Positions 41,788 to 51,762 are shown, numbered from the stretch's first letter. The stretch: DNA of 64,000 nucleotides from Tissierellia bacterium (GCA_012728295.1 JAAYFJ010000010.1:101963-165962); one strand, 5' to 3'. Made by a program: numbers and translations. The notes: generated by a model not told the origin, from the sequence alone.

Positions 41788-42870
41788 TTGAAAATCACAT
41801 CTTACAAAAAAGACGGAAAAACATATTATAAATTCAACATCTACCTAGGTCGGGATGAATTTGGTAAAGAGATCAGGACTAATCGACAGGGCTTTGTCAC
41901 AAAAAAAGATGCACAAATAGAATATTTACGATTGAAAGAGAATGGACTGGATAAGCTGACAGACGTTGATTTTGACAACATCTTTTCAGATTGGGTAAAG
42001 TCGTATAAATTAACCGTAAAGCCCTCGACTTACGAACGAATGCTAGGAATGTACAGAAACCACATCCAGCCTGAATTTGGGAATATGGTTGCAGACAAAA
42101 TCACCACATCAATGATTCAAAAGTTTGTCAACGACAAATCAAAAGAGCAGACTAAATTTGGTGAATTGTTGTCAGTCATTAGACGGGTTTATAATTATGC
42201 AATCGTGAATAAAAAAACTGTAAATAATCCCGCATTGGGTATTATTCTTCCCCGTAAAGAATCAAAATTAGAAGATGATGAATTCCTATTCTATGAAGTA
42301 GAGGAGCTTAAAGAGTTCTTAAATCATGCAGAAACTTCCCTTCCCTTGCACCAGTTCGCATTTTTAAGGCTCATGGCATACACAGGGATGAGACGTGGTG
42401 AAGTGTTAGCCTTAACAAGAACTGATGTTCTAATAGACACATCGCAGGTGCGAATCAATAAAACGCTTAGTCGTGGGATTGGCAACGGCAAGATAGTCAA
42501 TGACCCTAAAACATTCCAAGGGAGAAGAATCGTGGACATTGACCGAGAAACGCTTCAAGTCCTTATAAAGCTCATGGAAAGTCATGGCAATGAAATACTA
42601 TTCCCTAACAATAAGGGCAATTACTTTGAACTTTCTACTCCTATAAAGTGGATGGATGCCGTCATAGAAAAGCACGGATTAAAGCGAATCACTCTGCACG
42701 GACTAAGACATACGCACTGCTCTCTGCTCTTCGCTGCTGGTGCAAGCGTTAAGGAAGTTCAACACCAACTAGGACATACAGATATAAAGACCACGCTAAA
42801 CATTTATGCGCACGTCACTAAGAATCAAAAGCTAGAAACAGTAAACAAATTCGTAAAGTTAATGGAATAA
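41788..42870 (+). CDS. int: Tyrosine-type site-specific integrase
   Basis: 360 residues from a TTG start with AGAAGGTGAT upstream; a GTG nine bases earlier is an alternative. The N-terminal arm-binding domain (ITSYKKDGKTYYKFNIY) and core-binding SAM-like domain precede the catalytic domain. The latter has R202 (TGMRRGE), H304 and R307 (HGLRH), H330 (LGHTD) and nucleophile Y340 (NIYAH). The gene points toward the tRNA-Leu(GAG) gene 150 bp away, the expected att site. A terminator follows immediately. Confidence 0.9.
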   Translation: MKITSYKKDGKTYYKFNIYLGRDEFGKEIRTNRQGFVTKKDAQIEYLRLKENGLDKLTDVDFDNIFSDWVKSYKLTVKPSTYERMLGMYRNHIQPEFGNMVADKITTSMIQKFVNDKSKEQTKFGELLSVIRRVYNYAIVNKKTVNNPALGIILPRKESKLEDDEFLFYEVEELKEFLNHAETSLPLHQFAFLRLMAYTGMRRGEVLALTRTDVLIDTSQVRINKTLSRGIGNGKIVNDPKTFQGRRIVDIDRETLQVLIKLMESHGNEILFPNNKGNYFELSTPIKWMDAVIEKHGLKRITLHGLRHTHCSLLFAAGASVKEVQHQLGHTDIKTTLNIYAHVTKNQKLETVNKFVKLME

Positions 42871-42905
42871 AAAAAGACAGCCCATATCAACAGGTTGTCT
42901 TTTTT
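42868..42905 (+). terminator. Rho-independent terminator after int
   Basis: AAAAAGACAGCC and GGTTGTCTTTTT pair across a 10-base loop, overlapping the int stop. It works in both directions. Confidence 0.8.
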
Positions 42906-42926
42906 GTTACGTAAATTGTTACGAAA
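42904..42926. repeat. Tandem TTGTTACG repeats, candidate integrase arm sites
   Basis: TTGTTACGTAA and TTGTTACGAAA lie in direct orientation one base apart, between int and the tRNA. Direct repeats of this size flanking the core site are typical of integrase arm-binding sites, but no binding data are available. Confidence 0.4.
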
Positions 42927-43021
42927 GTTAGCTTAAACTAGACTTATCTAGAACTTATTGAATTATGCAAATCTGTATATAAGCTCCGTAAACTAGTGAT
43001 TGTCTAGTTTTTAAAATTAAT

Positions 43022-43108
43022 TGGTGCGGGAAAGGTGACTCGAACACCCACATCATTACTGACAACAGCCCCTCAAACTGTCCTGTCTACCAATTCCAGC
43101 ATTCCCGC
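43022..43108 (-). tRNA. tRNA-Leu(GAG), probable prophage attachment site
   Basis: A class II tRNA with an encoded CCA. The acceptor GCGGGAA pairs with TTCCCGC, the anticodon stem is ACAGT/GCTGT with loop TTGAGGG (anticodon GAG), there is a long variable arm, and the T-loop is TTCGAGT. Its 3' end faces the prophage, so integration into the tRNA 3' end, with the gene restored by phage sequence, is likely. The other att copy would be beyond the left edge of the window. Confidence 0.9.
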
Positions 43109-43137
43109 TTAGCTAATAATAAATTATAGCACACTTA

Positions 43138-45000
43138 TTATTGAAATCCAACGGGAATATATAACGATTTAAAATTATTATAGATATTTTGAACAGTGGA
43201 GTTTACATCCCCCATAATAATATAGTCAACTAACAAAGCCCTCTTTTTATACGCTAATACAATGTATGCTGGATCCTCTTTAGTTATATTCACCAGTTCA
43301 TTTACACTTCTTGACAGATCTCTAACTTTGCCATTGTTGCTTTTTTCTGAACTTACTTCGTTTTCTTCAGAAGCACTTTCTGTTTGACCATATAGCATTT
43401 GATCTGTGCCAAAGTTTTCTTCAGGTTTGGATTCAGACTCAATTTCTTCTTCCGCATTATCTAGCTGAACTTCCTCTATTGCCTGTTTAGTCCTTCTGAC
43501 CAAATAGTCAACATCCTCATTACTGTATCTTGCTACATTATCACTGCCATTTATCGACGCAGAAGAAAGCAGTTTAGATAAATCTGTTACTGGTGATAAC
43601 TGCATTCCATAAATTGCAATATCATATTCTCCTCTTGAGATTCTTCCCATTACCATCGAAAAATCATTCTGCTTTAAATCTACGCTTCCAGTAATGACAT
43701 TATCGGGATTTCCAACAATTTGAGGATCTACCCCAATTTTTCTTAAATCTTCAGAAACATATCGGGCTATCAAATTCCTATCTCTGTTGGTTAAGTTTGT
43801 TAAGATAGAAATTTTTATTGGGTTCCCATCTTTCCATTCTCTTATTCCATCACCATTTGTATCAACTAGCCCTGCCTCATTTAATATTGATTTAGCTTTT
43901 TCTAAATCAAAGGAAGGAGCATTTTCAACAAGTTTAGCTAATGAGCTGCTCGGACTTAGTAACCAAGTAGGTTCAACAGCATTGCCTAAATAAACTCTAT
44001 CAATTATTACTTTTCTGTTAATAGACAATGATATGGCTTGCCTTAATGATTTTCCTGATTCAGACGAAAATTTCGGGCTTTGTATATTCATTGCTAACAT
44101 TTCCACTTCATTGGTGAGAAACTCTGATGTCTTAACTCTAGAGTTTCCCTTATACTTTTCCCAATCAGTACCTGGGGACAAGCTCATATGAACTTGTCCA
44201 GTATCAAATGCTGTAAGTGCCCTACTAGAGTCAGTAAAAATTTTTCCTCTAACCATTTTAATTAAAGGTGCTCCACCAACATATTTATCATTGCTCTTTA
44301 GAATTAGTTCTCTGCCACTTTTGAATTGATATAACTGATACGGACCCGTTCCTATAGGGTTAAAGTTTTCCTTTGCAAATATCTTTCCTTCATCAAGTAA
44401 ATGTGATGGCAACACTGGGATAGTTAATATATCAATTGCATCAACGTAGCCTTTATCAAAAGTGATATCAAAGTTTCTGGAATCATAAACTTCTATTTTG
44501 AATAAGCTGTATATATCATAATCATATGGCTTTCCAACTATACTCTTAATTATCTGTCTGTAAGGGCTATCCTCATCAAGCCCTTTTATCGCCTCTAATG
44601 TCATAGCTACATCTTCAGACTTAAGAGGGGCACCATCATGCCAAAAAACATCTGGCTTTAAAGTTACGTTTATTCTTTTACCGTCTTCAATTACATGAAT
44701 TGTTTCAGCTAACTTGTTTACAGTCTCTCCTTTGTCATTTTTTTCTACAACGCTTTCATAAATTAGTTTTGAAAAATAGTAATAGCTTTCATTTTTAGTT
44801 AGCAATGGATTCAATGTATCCAACACACTTAATGGAATTAACACTTCCCCACCAGATGTCGGAGTTTTGTCAACATATTCAGTTAGCTTTACAGTTTCGT
44901 ATCTATCCTCAATAGATTCTTTTTTTGCACAGCCACAAAGCAATAGTACTAGTATTCCAATTGAAATGGAAACTAATGAACATCTCTTTAAATTGCTCAT
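43138..45000 (-). CDS. Extracellular solute-binding lipoprotein, peptide/nickel ABC transporter family 5
   Basis: 620 residues. The signal peptide ends in lipobox LLCGC (Cys about 24). The family 5 pattern is clear: an N-terminal PLSVLDTLNPLLTKNESYY, a middle region GTGPYQLYQFKSGRELILKSN, and later ARYVSEDLRKIGVDP. The stretch at about residues 500-560 is an acidic, low-complexity insertion. It overlaps the lytic transglycosylase gene by four bases, so it is last in the polA operon. No permease or ATPase gene is nearby, so it may work with a transporter elsewhere. Confidence 0.8.
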   Translation of the reverse strand: MSNLKRCSLVSISIGILVLLLCGCAKKESIEDRYETVKLTEYVDKTPTSGGEVLIPLSVLDTLNPLLTKNESYYYFSKLIYESVVEKNDKGETVNKLAETIHVIEDGKRINVTLKPDVFWHDGAPLKSEDVAMTLEAIKGLDEDSPYRQIIKSIVGKPYDYDIYSLFKIEVYDSRNFDITFDKGYVDAIDILTIPVLPSHLLDEGKIFAKENFNPIGTGPYQLYQFKSGRELILKSNDKYVGGAPLIKMVRGKIFTDSSRALTAFDTGQVHMSLSPGTDWEKYKGNSRVKTSEFLTNEVEMLAMNIQSPKFSSESGKSLRQAISLSINRKVIIDRVYLGNAVEPTWLLSPSSSLAKLVENAPSFDLEKAKSILNEAGLVDTNGDGIREWKDGNPIKISILTNLTNRDRNLIARYVSEDLRKIGVDPQIVGNPDNVITGSVDLKQNDFSMVMGRISRGEYDIAIYGMQLSPVTDLSKLLSSASINGSDNVARYSNEDVDYLVRRTKQAIEEVQLDNAEEEIESESKPEENFGTDQMLYGQTESASEENEVSSEKSNNGKVRDLSRSVNELVNITKEDPAYIVLAYKKRALLVDYIIMGDVNSTVQNIYNNFKSLYIPVGFQ

Positions 45001-45635
45001 TTGTTCACCTTGTCTTTTACGAAGCTTTTCACCCAGTTAAAAGCCTCAATACCATAAGTGAAGAACTCATTTTTTCTAGCATAAATTTTATCTAAAGTTT
45101 CATATGTCTTAGCTTGTGATCTTATTTTTCTAATATAATGCCTGGTCTCCGAAAATGGAATGTTAGAATAATCTCCTTCTTTTATTTCTAAACCATTTTT
45201 TATCCATTCATCTAAATTTCCCATACCTGCATTATAGGCAGCTAACGCATAGTTAACATCCTTATATTCTTTCATCAAGTAGTTTAAATACCAACAGCCC
45301 ATTCTAATATTAATAGCAGGAGTAACTAAATCAGACATATGCTGATATGGCATGCCCATGTTTTCCGCGATCCACTCAGCAGTATCAGGTTTAATCTGCA
45401 TTAGACCCATAGCTCCCTTGTCAGAAACAGCATTCTTATCAAATTTACTTTCAATGTTAATCAAAGCCATAACTAAATAGGGGCTTATTTCCATGGAATT
45501 TGAGTTTTTTTCAATTTCATCTCTATATCCAAGTGGGTAAATAGCGTTGACTACTAAAGCAATAATTACAACAATCAAAACTAATGTAATCAGCGTCTTC
45601 ACAATGGATTCAAAAAAATCAAGGAATTTCTTCAT
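44997..45635 (-). CDS. Membrane-anchored lytic transglycosylase (Slt-type)
   Basis: 212 residues. A membrane helix at residues 14-32 leads to a GH23 SLT domain: catalytic E62 in NIESKF, then GAMGLMQIKPDTA, and the YNAG motif (ALAAYNAGMGN). It cuts glycan strands in the wall to 1,6-anhydro ends. It overlaps both neighbours by four bases, within the coaE-polA operon. Confidence 0.9.
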   Translation of the reverse strand: MKKFLDFFESIVKTLITLVLIVVIIALVVNAIYPLGYRDEIEKNSNSMEISPYLVMALINIESKFDKNAVSDKGAMGLMQIKPDTAEWIAENMGMPYQHMSDLVTPAINIRMGCWYLNYLMKEYKDVNYALAAYNAGMGNLDEWIKNGLEIKEGDYSNIPFSETRHYIRKIRSQAKTYETLDKIYARKNEFFTYGIEAFNWVKSFVKDKVNK

Positions 45636-46249
45636 ATTACTTTCCTTTCAAGGCTCTTACAAGCATCATATAATTGACTGAATAATTCTTCTCGACTAGC
45701 ATCATTATTAAATACTCTGTCAGCTTTTGCAGACTTTATATCTAATGCAAGCTGGCTGTCAATTTTTTTTAATGCATAAGCCTCATCAATATTATCTCTT
45801 TTCATTAATCTATTAATTTGCGTATTTTTGCTACTACTTATCAACCAAATTTCATCAAACTTTATTATATCAGAATTGATTACATTAGACTCAAAAAGTA
45901 AAGGAATATCAAAAAAAACAATATTGCTATCTATTTTTTCATACTCTTCTAACATCCATTTATATACTAAAGGATGAATAATATTATTTAAGATTAACCT
46001 GTTTCGCTCGTTAGGAAAAATCTTTTTAGCTAATGCTTCTCTGTCTAATTCGCCCAAATTATTAAGGATTCCATTTCCAAATTGATCTGACAATTTCTTA
46101 AGCCCCTCTGAACCTGGTACTACAACAACTCTAGCTCCAACATCAGCATCGATAACCTCATAACCCAGTGAAAGCAGATATGATGTAGCTGTAGATTTTC
46201 CAGTTGAAATTCCTCCAGTAAGCCCTATTATTAGTTTATTTTGTTCCAT
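45632..46249 (-). CDS. coaE: Dephospho-CoA kinase
   Basis: 205 residues of the CoaE family, which phosphorylates dephospho-CoA to CoA in the last step of CoA synthesis. The P-loop is GLTGGISTGKST (residues 9-20), followed by DADVGARVV and the DIPLLFE motif. It overlaps the polA end by 14 bp. The polA-coaE order is common in Firmicutes. Confidence 0.95.
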   Translation of the reverse strand: MEQNKLIIGLTGGISTGKSTATSYLLSLGYEVIDADVGARVVVVPGSEGLKKLSDQFGNGILNNLGELDREALAKKIFPNERNRLILNNIIHPLVYKWMLEEYEKIDSNIVFFDIPLLFESNVINSDIIKFDEIWLISSSKNTQINRLMKRDNIDEAYALKKIDSQLALDIKSAKADRVFNNDASREELFSQLYDACKSLERKVI

Positions 46250-48884
46250 ACCAATTGTCTCCTACATTAACATCAACCTTTAATGGCACAGATAACGATA
46301 TCGCTTTTTCCATTTCCTCTTTAACAATATTCAAAGCATCATCTAATTGATTAACATTTACTTCTACAATTAACTCGTCATGCACCTGTATTAGAATAGA
46401 CCCATCTATTTTTTCTTTTTTTAGACAGTTACTGACTCTTATCATAGCAATTTTAATAATATCTGCTGCGGTTCCCTGTATCGGCGTATTTAAAGCTATT
46501 CTCTTGCCAAAACCTCTAATGTTAAAGTTTTTTGAAGACAATTCAGGAATATATCTTCTCCTATGGAGCAGGGTTTCCACATACCCTTTTTCAGCACCTT
46601 CTAGGACAATTTCATCCATAAAAGATTTTACTCCTACGAATTTTTCTAAATAACTGTCTATATACTCTTTTGCTTCTTTTCTCGTAATGTTTAAATCCTG
46701 TGACAAACCATAATCAGAAATACCATAAACTATTCCAAAGTTTACGGCCTTAGCCCTTCTCCTGTGCTCACTATCTACTTCATCAATATTTAAGTTAAAC
46801 ACTTGTGAAGCTGTTGTACTATGAATGTCAAGATTGCTGTAGAATGAGTATTTAATCACCTTATCATTCGCAATATGTGCTAGGACTCTAAGCTCAATTT
46901 GAGAATAATCTGCATCAATAAAAACTTTGCCAGGAGATGCACAAAATGCCTTTCTTATTTGTCTTCCCTCTTCTGTTCTAATGGGAATATTTTGAAGATT
47001 TGGATCCAGACTGGATAATCTACCAGTTGCAGTAACAGTTTGAGCAAACCTCGAGTGCACTCTGCCAGTCTTTGGATTGATTAATTGAATCAATCCATCT
47101 AGGTACGTGCTTTTCAATTTACTTAACTGACGATATCTTAAAATCAAATCAATAATTTCATGTTCGTTTTTTAGCTTGTCCAACACCTCAGCATCGGTTG
47201 AAAATCCAGTTTTATTCTTCTTTATTACTGGTAATTTCAACTCATCAAATAATATTTCGCCTAGTTGTTTTGGTGAGTTTATATTAAATTCTGTCCCAGC
47301 TAAATTATAAATATCATTTTCTAATTCAATTATTTCTTTTTGGAATTCCCTGTCAAGCTCTTTTAATTCGTCTTTATTCACTTTTACTCCAATATATTCC
47401 ATTTCAGCTAAAACACTCATTAAAGGCAATTCCAGCTCGTAAAAAAGATTCTCCATATTAGACGATTGAATTTTCTCAGATAAAATTGGATAAATTTTAT
47501 TAAGTGCATTGATTTCGTTTGCTATAAACTCCTCCATTATTTTCTCATCTATTTCCAACCACTTCTTTTTACTCTTGCCTTTTCCAACAATAGCTTCTCT
47601 TGTTACAAGTGCATTTATTCCATATGAATCGGCAATACTTCCCAACTGATAATCAGATCTTGTAGGGTCTAGTAAATAGGCTGCTATTTCACCATCAAAT
47701 ACAACGCCTCTAATGTCAATATCCTGAACTAAAAGACTTACTACTGTATCTTTAATGCCGTGAGCAATCTTTTCAATACTGTCATCTTGGAACCATTTTA
47801 TCCATTGGTCCGGCCATGTGCCAGATACTCTATAAATGTGAACATGAGTTTCTCCATCACTAACAGCTATTATCTTGACATTTCCCATTCTTGGAAGATG
47901 TTGGTCATCGTAAGTTCTCAGAAACACTTTGTTTCCCGTTGAATAAGGGTCAAACGTGTCGTCTACCCAGCTAATTAGCAAGCTTGATTGTTGTATAATT
48001 TCCTTGTTTTCTGGCTCCATGTTATCAAGAGGCAATCGTTTTAAAAGTTGATTAAACTCATATTGTTTATAAATATCAACTAAGTTATTCAAATTATATT
48101 CTTTTCTTTCCAAATCTTTAATTGTTAATTCTAAAGGAACATCTTGTACTATTTTCCCTAACTCATAGCTCATATAAGCTTGATCTCTAAAATTTTCAAG
48201 ATTACTTTTGAGTTTTTTGCCTGTAATGTCTTCTATGTTAGAATATATTGAATCAATATTATTGTATTTAAGCAACAACTTGATTCCAGTCTTTTCTCCA
48301 ACCCCAGGAACGCCAGGGATATTGTCAGAACTGTCTCCCATTAGCCCTTTTAGATCTATCAGTTGACCTGGAGTTAAGCCATATTCTTCTTTTATCCTGG
48401 AGTAATCATATATTTCGAGATCTTTAATTCCCTTTTTAGTTAATACAACCTCAGTATTTTCCCCAACAAGTTGCAGATAATCCCTATCTCCTGTCACTAG
48501 GATTGCTTTTATTCCTTCTTGTTCGGCTTTTTTTGCGAGAGTTCCTGCAATATCATCTGCTTCATACTCATCAGACTCAAGAATACTAATATTCATTTGC
48601 TTAAGAATATCTTTAATGATAGGTATTTGCTGACTTAATTCTGTAGGGGTACTTTGCCTAGTTCCTTTGTAATCTTGAAATATCTCATTTCTAAAAGTGC
48701 CGCCAGGTTTATCAAAACAAACTGCGACAAACTCGGGGTTAAATTTTTCAACTGCATTTTCAAGCATTTGTACAAATCCATAAATCGCATTTGTATATAA
48801 ACCTTGCTTAGTCATCAATAGCGGCAAAGCATAAAATGCTCTAAATAATAAAGAGCTTCCATCTATAACCAATAGTTCTTTCAT
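46236..48884 (-). CDS. polA: DNA polymerase I
   Basis: 882 residues: an N-terminal 5' nuclease (LLFRAFYALP, DSSDNIPGVPGVGEKTG), a middle exonuclease-like domain, and family A polymerase motifs A (DYSQIELRVLAHI, about residue 660), the O-helix (RRRAKAVNFGIVYGIS, about 716) and C (QVHDELIVEV, about 833). The middle domain lacks the D-x-E exonuclease residues, as in Bacillus Pol I, so proofreading is probably absent. First gene of the polA-coaE-LT-SBP operon. Confidence 0.95.
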   Translation of the reverse strand: MKELLVIDGSSLLFRAFYALPLLMTKQGLYTNAIYGFVQMLENAVEKFNPEFVAVCFDKPGGTFRNEIFQDYKGTRQSTPTELSQQIPIIKDILKQMNISILESDEYEADDIAGTLAKKAEQEGIKAILVTGDRDYLQLVGENTEVVLTKKGIKDLEIYDYSRIKEEYGLTPGQLIDLKGLMGDSSDNIPGVPGVGEKTGIKLLLKYNNIDSIYSNIEDITGKKLKSNLENFRDQAYMSYELGKIVQDVPLELTIKDLERKEYNLNNLVDIYKQYEFNQLLKRLPLDNMEPENKEIIQQSSLLISWVDDTFDPYSTGNKVFLRTYDDQHLPRMGNVKIIAVSDGETHVHIYRVSGTWPDQWIKWFQDDSIEKIAHGIKDTVVSLLVQDIDIRGVVFDGEIAAYLLDPTRSDYQLGSIADSYGINALVTREAIVGKGKSKKKWLEIDEKIMEEFIANEINALNKIYPILSEKIQSSNMENLFYELELPLMSVLAEMEYIGVKVNKDELKELDREFQKEIIELENDIYNLAGTEFNINSPKQLGEILFDELKLPVIKKNKTGFSTDAEVLDKLKNEHEIIDLILRYRQLSKLKSTYLDGLIQLINPKTGRVHSRFAQTVTATGRLSSLDPNLQNIPIRTEEGRQIRKAFCASPGKVFIDADYSQIELRVLAHIANDKVIKYSFYSNLDIHSTTASQVFNLNIDEVDSEHRRRAKAVNFGIVYGISDYGLSQDLNITRKEAKEYIDSYLEKFVGVKSFMDEIVLEGAEKGYVETLLHRRRYIPELSSKNFNIRGFGKRIALNTPIQGTAADIIKIAMIRVSNCLKKEKIDGSILIQVHDELIVEVNVNQLDDALNIVKEEMEKAISLSVPLKVDVNVGDNWYGTK

Positions 48885-48982
48885 ACCAACCTCTCAATCT
48901 ATGTTAACTTCCTTATATTGTTACAATCTTTACTCATATAGTATACACAATATTTTCATATAATAAAACTTAAAAAGTATGA

Positions 48983-49011
48983 TTGCATTTAATCAATAAT
49001 TATGGTAAACT
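48983..49011 (+). promoter_or_regulatory. Promoter of tRNA-Leu(CAA)
   Basis: TTGCAT (48983-48988), a 17-base spacer and TAAACT (49006-49011) lie 13 bases before the tRNA. Confidence 0.6.
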
Positions 49012-49024
49012 TTATTTTAATGAT

Positions 49025-49111
49025 GCCGGAGTGATGGAATTGGCAGACGTGCTGGACTCAAAATCCAGTGGTGGCAACACCGTGCGGGTTCGAGTCCCGC
49101 CTCCGGCACCA
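49025..49111 (+). tRNA. tRNA-Leu(CAA)
   Basis: Class II tRNA with encoded CCA. The acceptor GCCGGAG pairs with CTCCGGC, the anticodon stem is CTGGA/TCCAG with loop CTCAAAA (anticodon CAA), and the T-arm is GCGGG-TTCGAGT-CCCGC. It is intact and unrelated to the prophage end. Confidence 0.95.
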
Positions 49112-49179
49112 AATATTACGACTGTTTTGAGAACAATAATTTTATGAATTACAATATTTCATTACATAGCAGCATTTAA

Positions 49180-49208
49180 AAAAGCCTAAGGAATAACCTT
49201 GGGCTTTT
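49180..49208 (+). terminator. Rho-independent terminator after tRNA-Leu(CAA)
   Basis: AAAAGCCTAAGG pairs with CCTTGGGCTTTT around AATAA. The rest of the 49112-49516 gap is AT-rich; I see no gene in it. Confidence 0.7.
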
Positions 49209-49516
49209 ACTATTTACAGGCTTTATTATTGGAATCTTTTCTTGTTCTATTTTATTTTATATACATATAATAGATTCAGCGTAATAAAATTGCCGTAGTT
49301 ACGGTTTACATTTGTTCTTAAAACAAATTATATGCCTATTTGTAAGAAAAGGTATCCTTTATATTCACGTATACAACTCTTCAGTATTTAGATTTTGTAT
49401 TATTAATTTAGTCAATCTATTGATGGCATATGTTTACAATAAGCTTATAAACTGATATAAATTTAGTACCGAAAGAAATAATAATTAATATTTAAATCTG
49501 ATACAAGGAGGATATT

Positions 49517-49747
49517 ATGAGCAAAGATGAACTTATGAATATTATAAACCAATCCCTAGAAAAAGTGATACCCACAGACATTAACCGTCATGAAGAAACT
49601 TTGCAGTTTTTTGCAGATGAAGTTGGACGCTTATCTTTAGATAAAGCTGTTCTTTTTTCCTACATTTATTCAGTTGAAACTTGCAAAGAGATGTTAGTGC
49701 AGATATTGAGCGATTTATATGATCAAGGTATCATCTCCAACCTATAA
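49517..49747 (+). CDS. Small protein of unknown function
   Basis: 76 residues from an ATG after ACAAGGAGGATATT, a strong ribosome site. Sequence MSKDELMNIINQSLEKVIPT ... LSDLYDQGIISNL, helical and soluble, with no family recognised. It is monocistronic and convergent with ogt. Confidence 0.65.
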   Translation: MSKDELMNIINQSLEKVIPTDINRHEETLQFFADEVGRLSLDKAVLFSYIYSVETCKEMLVQILSDLYDQGIISNL

Positions 49748-49763
49748 GCACTTCATAATATTA

Positions 49764-50213
49764 TTATACATATTTGTCGTTTTCAATTGATAGTAATTTA
49801 TATTTTATTAATGTACCTAATGCAAATCCGCCTAGCTTCCCATCTTTTCGTATAACTCTATGGCATGGAATAATAATAGGAACAGGGTTTTCTCCAACTG
49901 CTGTTCCCACAGCTCTATAGGCTTTATTATGACCAATGTTATTAGCAATTTCTGAATATGAAATCGTTTTGCCCCAAGGAATATTTAATAACTCATTCCA
50001 AACTTTTTTCTGAAAATTAGTACCATGTAAAGATAGTGGCAATTCAAAATACTTTAATTTTCCTTTATCGTATTCTAAAAGTTGCCTTTGAGCTTCTAAC
50101 AATAAGCTGTCGTCGCTACTATGGCCAGATTCCATAGTGATTTTAGCAATCCCATAATCATCTTTCCATACAGTAATATCCCCTATTGATAGCTTAATGC
50201 TCCTCCCTATCAT
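49764..50213 (-). CDS. ogt: Methylated-DNA-protein cysteine methyltransferase
   Basis: 149 residues from the ATG at 50211-50213; TTG and GTG codons just upstream are alternatives. The active-site motif PCHRVI is present (C117), preceded by the helix-turn-helix-like GKTISYSEIANNIG and Arg finger YRAVGTA. It removes O6-alkyl groups from guanine by a suicide reaction. It overlaps the DUF1836 gene by 20 bp. Confidence 0.9.
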   Translation of the reverse strand: MIGRSIKLSIGDITVWKDDYGIAKITMESGHSSDDSLLLEAQRQLLEYDKGKLKYFELPLSLHGTNFQKKVWNELLNIPWGKTISYSEIANNIGHNKAYRAVGTAVGENPVPIIIPCHRVIRKDGKLGGFALGTLIKYKLLSIENDKYV

Positions 50214-50766
50214 TTTCACCAACCCCTTTAATTATTCGGTCCTGCAAACACCCAATTAATGATTTTAAGAGTACATTGAACGCAATAGAAACGCAGCTAG
50301 ACACCAAAATAATATCCTCTTTATTGCTTGTAAATTCATTCCAACAAACCTTACTATCACCATTGCTCAGTGCTTTATAAACCTTGTCAAAAGTACTCTC
50401 TAAATAATCACAAAATTTATTGTATGTGTTTTCAACACTATCTATATCAATATAATATTCTATCATTGATGAAATATCTGCTATATTCATAATAGGTTTT
50501 AATACAGAAATGATTATACAATATGCAATGTGTGTTTTATTGTATTTTTTTCTTATTGGCTTTGGGATAGCTTTTGACTTTACATAGTTGTTTACCATGT
50601 TTTTTGTAATAGCAATTTCATCACCTACAATAATGGATCCTATACTATCATCTACTATAGTTATCAACTGTTCACTATATATTTCAAATGTTGGCAAATC
50701 ATCCCATCTAGGGATTTTTATTCTTACGCTATTATTAACAATTGGTTTATTATTAGCTGGTTCCAT
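50194..50766 (-). CDS. DUF1836 domain protein
   Basis: 190 residues with the DUF1836 pattern: an N-terminal helix-turn-helix-like segment (EIAITKNMVNNYVKSKAIPKP) followed by KKYNKTHIAYCIIISVLK. Members are found in Firmicutes and are thought to bind DNA, but function is unknown. It is co-transcribed with ogt. Confidence 0.75.
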   Translation of the reverse strand: MEPANNKPIVNNSVRIKIPRWDDLPTFEIYSEQLITIVDDSIGSIIVGDEIAITKNMVNNYVKSKAIPKPIRKKYNKTHIAYCIIISVLKPIMNIADISSMIEYYIDIDSVENTYNKFCDYLESTFDKVYKALSNGDSKVCWNEFTSNKEDIILVSSCVSIAFNVLLKSLIGCLQDRIIKGVGENDREEH

Positions 50767-50904
50767 TTTACCTCCTTGTTATTATTACTATTTATTGTCA
50801 ACATATTATAACAACACTTTGATAAATGCAATTTGTAGCTATATAAAATAATTACTTTTCTAATCATAATAATGTGGTAGTATTAACATGAGGTGAACTA
50901 TTCC

Positions 50905-51762
50905 ATGAAATTAGTTAATTATTTCCTGTCCTCCAAAAATTCTTTTGGTTTACTAAAAAATGATAATATATTTGATATTCCATCTGCACTAGAACTTTCT
51001 ATACATTCTTTAGAAGACTACATTATGATGGATTGCAAACCCGAAATAAAACTTGAACAATTGTTGGATTCTGAACCAATTAAAAGTGAGTCAGTAATAC
51101 TAACAGCGCCTATCCAGCACCCCAGAAGAGTTATTTGTGTTGGGAAAAACTATGTCGATCACGCATTAGAGGTCGTTTCTATTAAGACTGAGCATGCCAT
51201 ACCAAAATCACCTATATATTTTTGTAAAACTCCAAATTTTATCACTACCGACAAAGACAGTATAGAGCTCAGTAAACTTCCTACTTCTAAATTAGATTAC
51301 GAAGTTGAATTAGGGGTGGTTATTGGTAAAAAAGGGATAAATATTCCCCTTAGCAAGGCACAAGACTATATTTTGGGACTGGTTTTAGCAAATGACTTTT
51401 CGGCTAGAGATTTACAAAGCGACCACCAACAGTGGTTTAAGGGGAAAAATTTGGATGGTTTTTGTCCTATTGCACCAGAGCTTAAGCTGTTTTCACCTAA
51501 TGACAGCCTGAATTTCAATATTACATGCTCGGTAAATGGAGAGATTAGACAATCTGGATTTACAAAAGATCTAATTTTTCCAATACCTTATCTAATTTCT
51601 AATCTATCTATGGGAATGACTCTATTACCCGGAGATATTATTTTAACAGGAACTCCTTCAGGTGTTGCACATGGTAATAAAAATCTACCTTACTTAAAAA
51701 CTGGTGATAAGGTAGTATCCTACGCTAAGGGAATAGGTTCAATGACCATATACATCAAATAA
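50905..51762 (+). CDS. Fumarylacetoacetate hydrolase (FAH) family enzyme
   Basis: 285 residues from the ATG at 50905, with AGGTGAAC upstream; a GTG at 50893 is an alternative. FAH motifs: VICVGKNYVDHALEV, the metal-binding Glu pair in DYEVELGVVIG, SARDLQ, and GDIILTGTPSGV near the end. Members hydrolyse or tautomerise 2-keto acids with a divalent metal. The specific substrate cannot be read. Confidence 0.85.
   Translation: MKLVNYFLSSKNSFGLLKNDNIFDIPSALELSIHSLEDYIMMDCKPEIKLEQLLDSEPIKSESVILTAPIQHPRRVICVGKNYVDHALEVVSIKTEHAIPKSPIYFCKTPNFITTDKDSIELSKLPTSKLDYEVELGVVIGKKGINIPLSKAQDYILGLVLANDFSARDLQSDHQQWFKGKNLDGFCPIAPELKLFSPNDSLNFNITCSVNGEIRQSGFTKDLIFPIPYLISNLSMGMTLLPGDIILTGTPSGVAHGNKNLPYLKTGDKVVSYAKGIGSMTIYIK

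Noticed and set aside
43138..45000. The substrate-binding lipoprotein as part of the prophage
   Set aside because: It overlaps the lytic transglycosylase gene of the polA operon and lies beyond the tRNA att site, so it is host.
49112..49516. A riboswitch or gene in the long gap after tRNA-Leu(CAA)
   Set aside because: Apart from a terminator the sequence is AT-rich without a recognisable aptamer or start.
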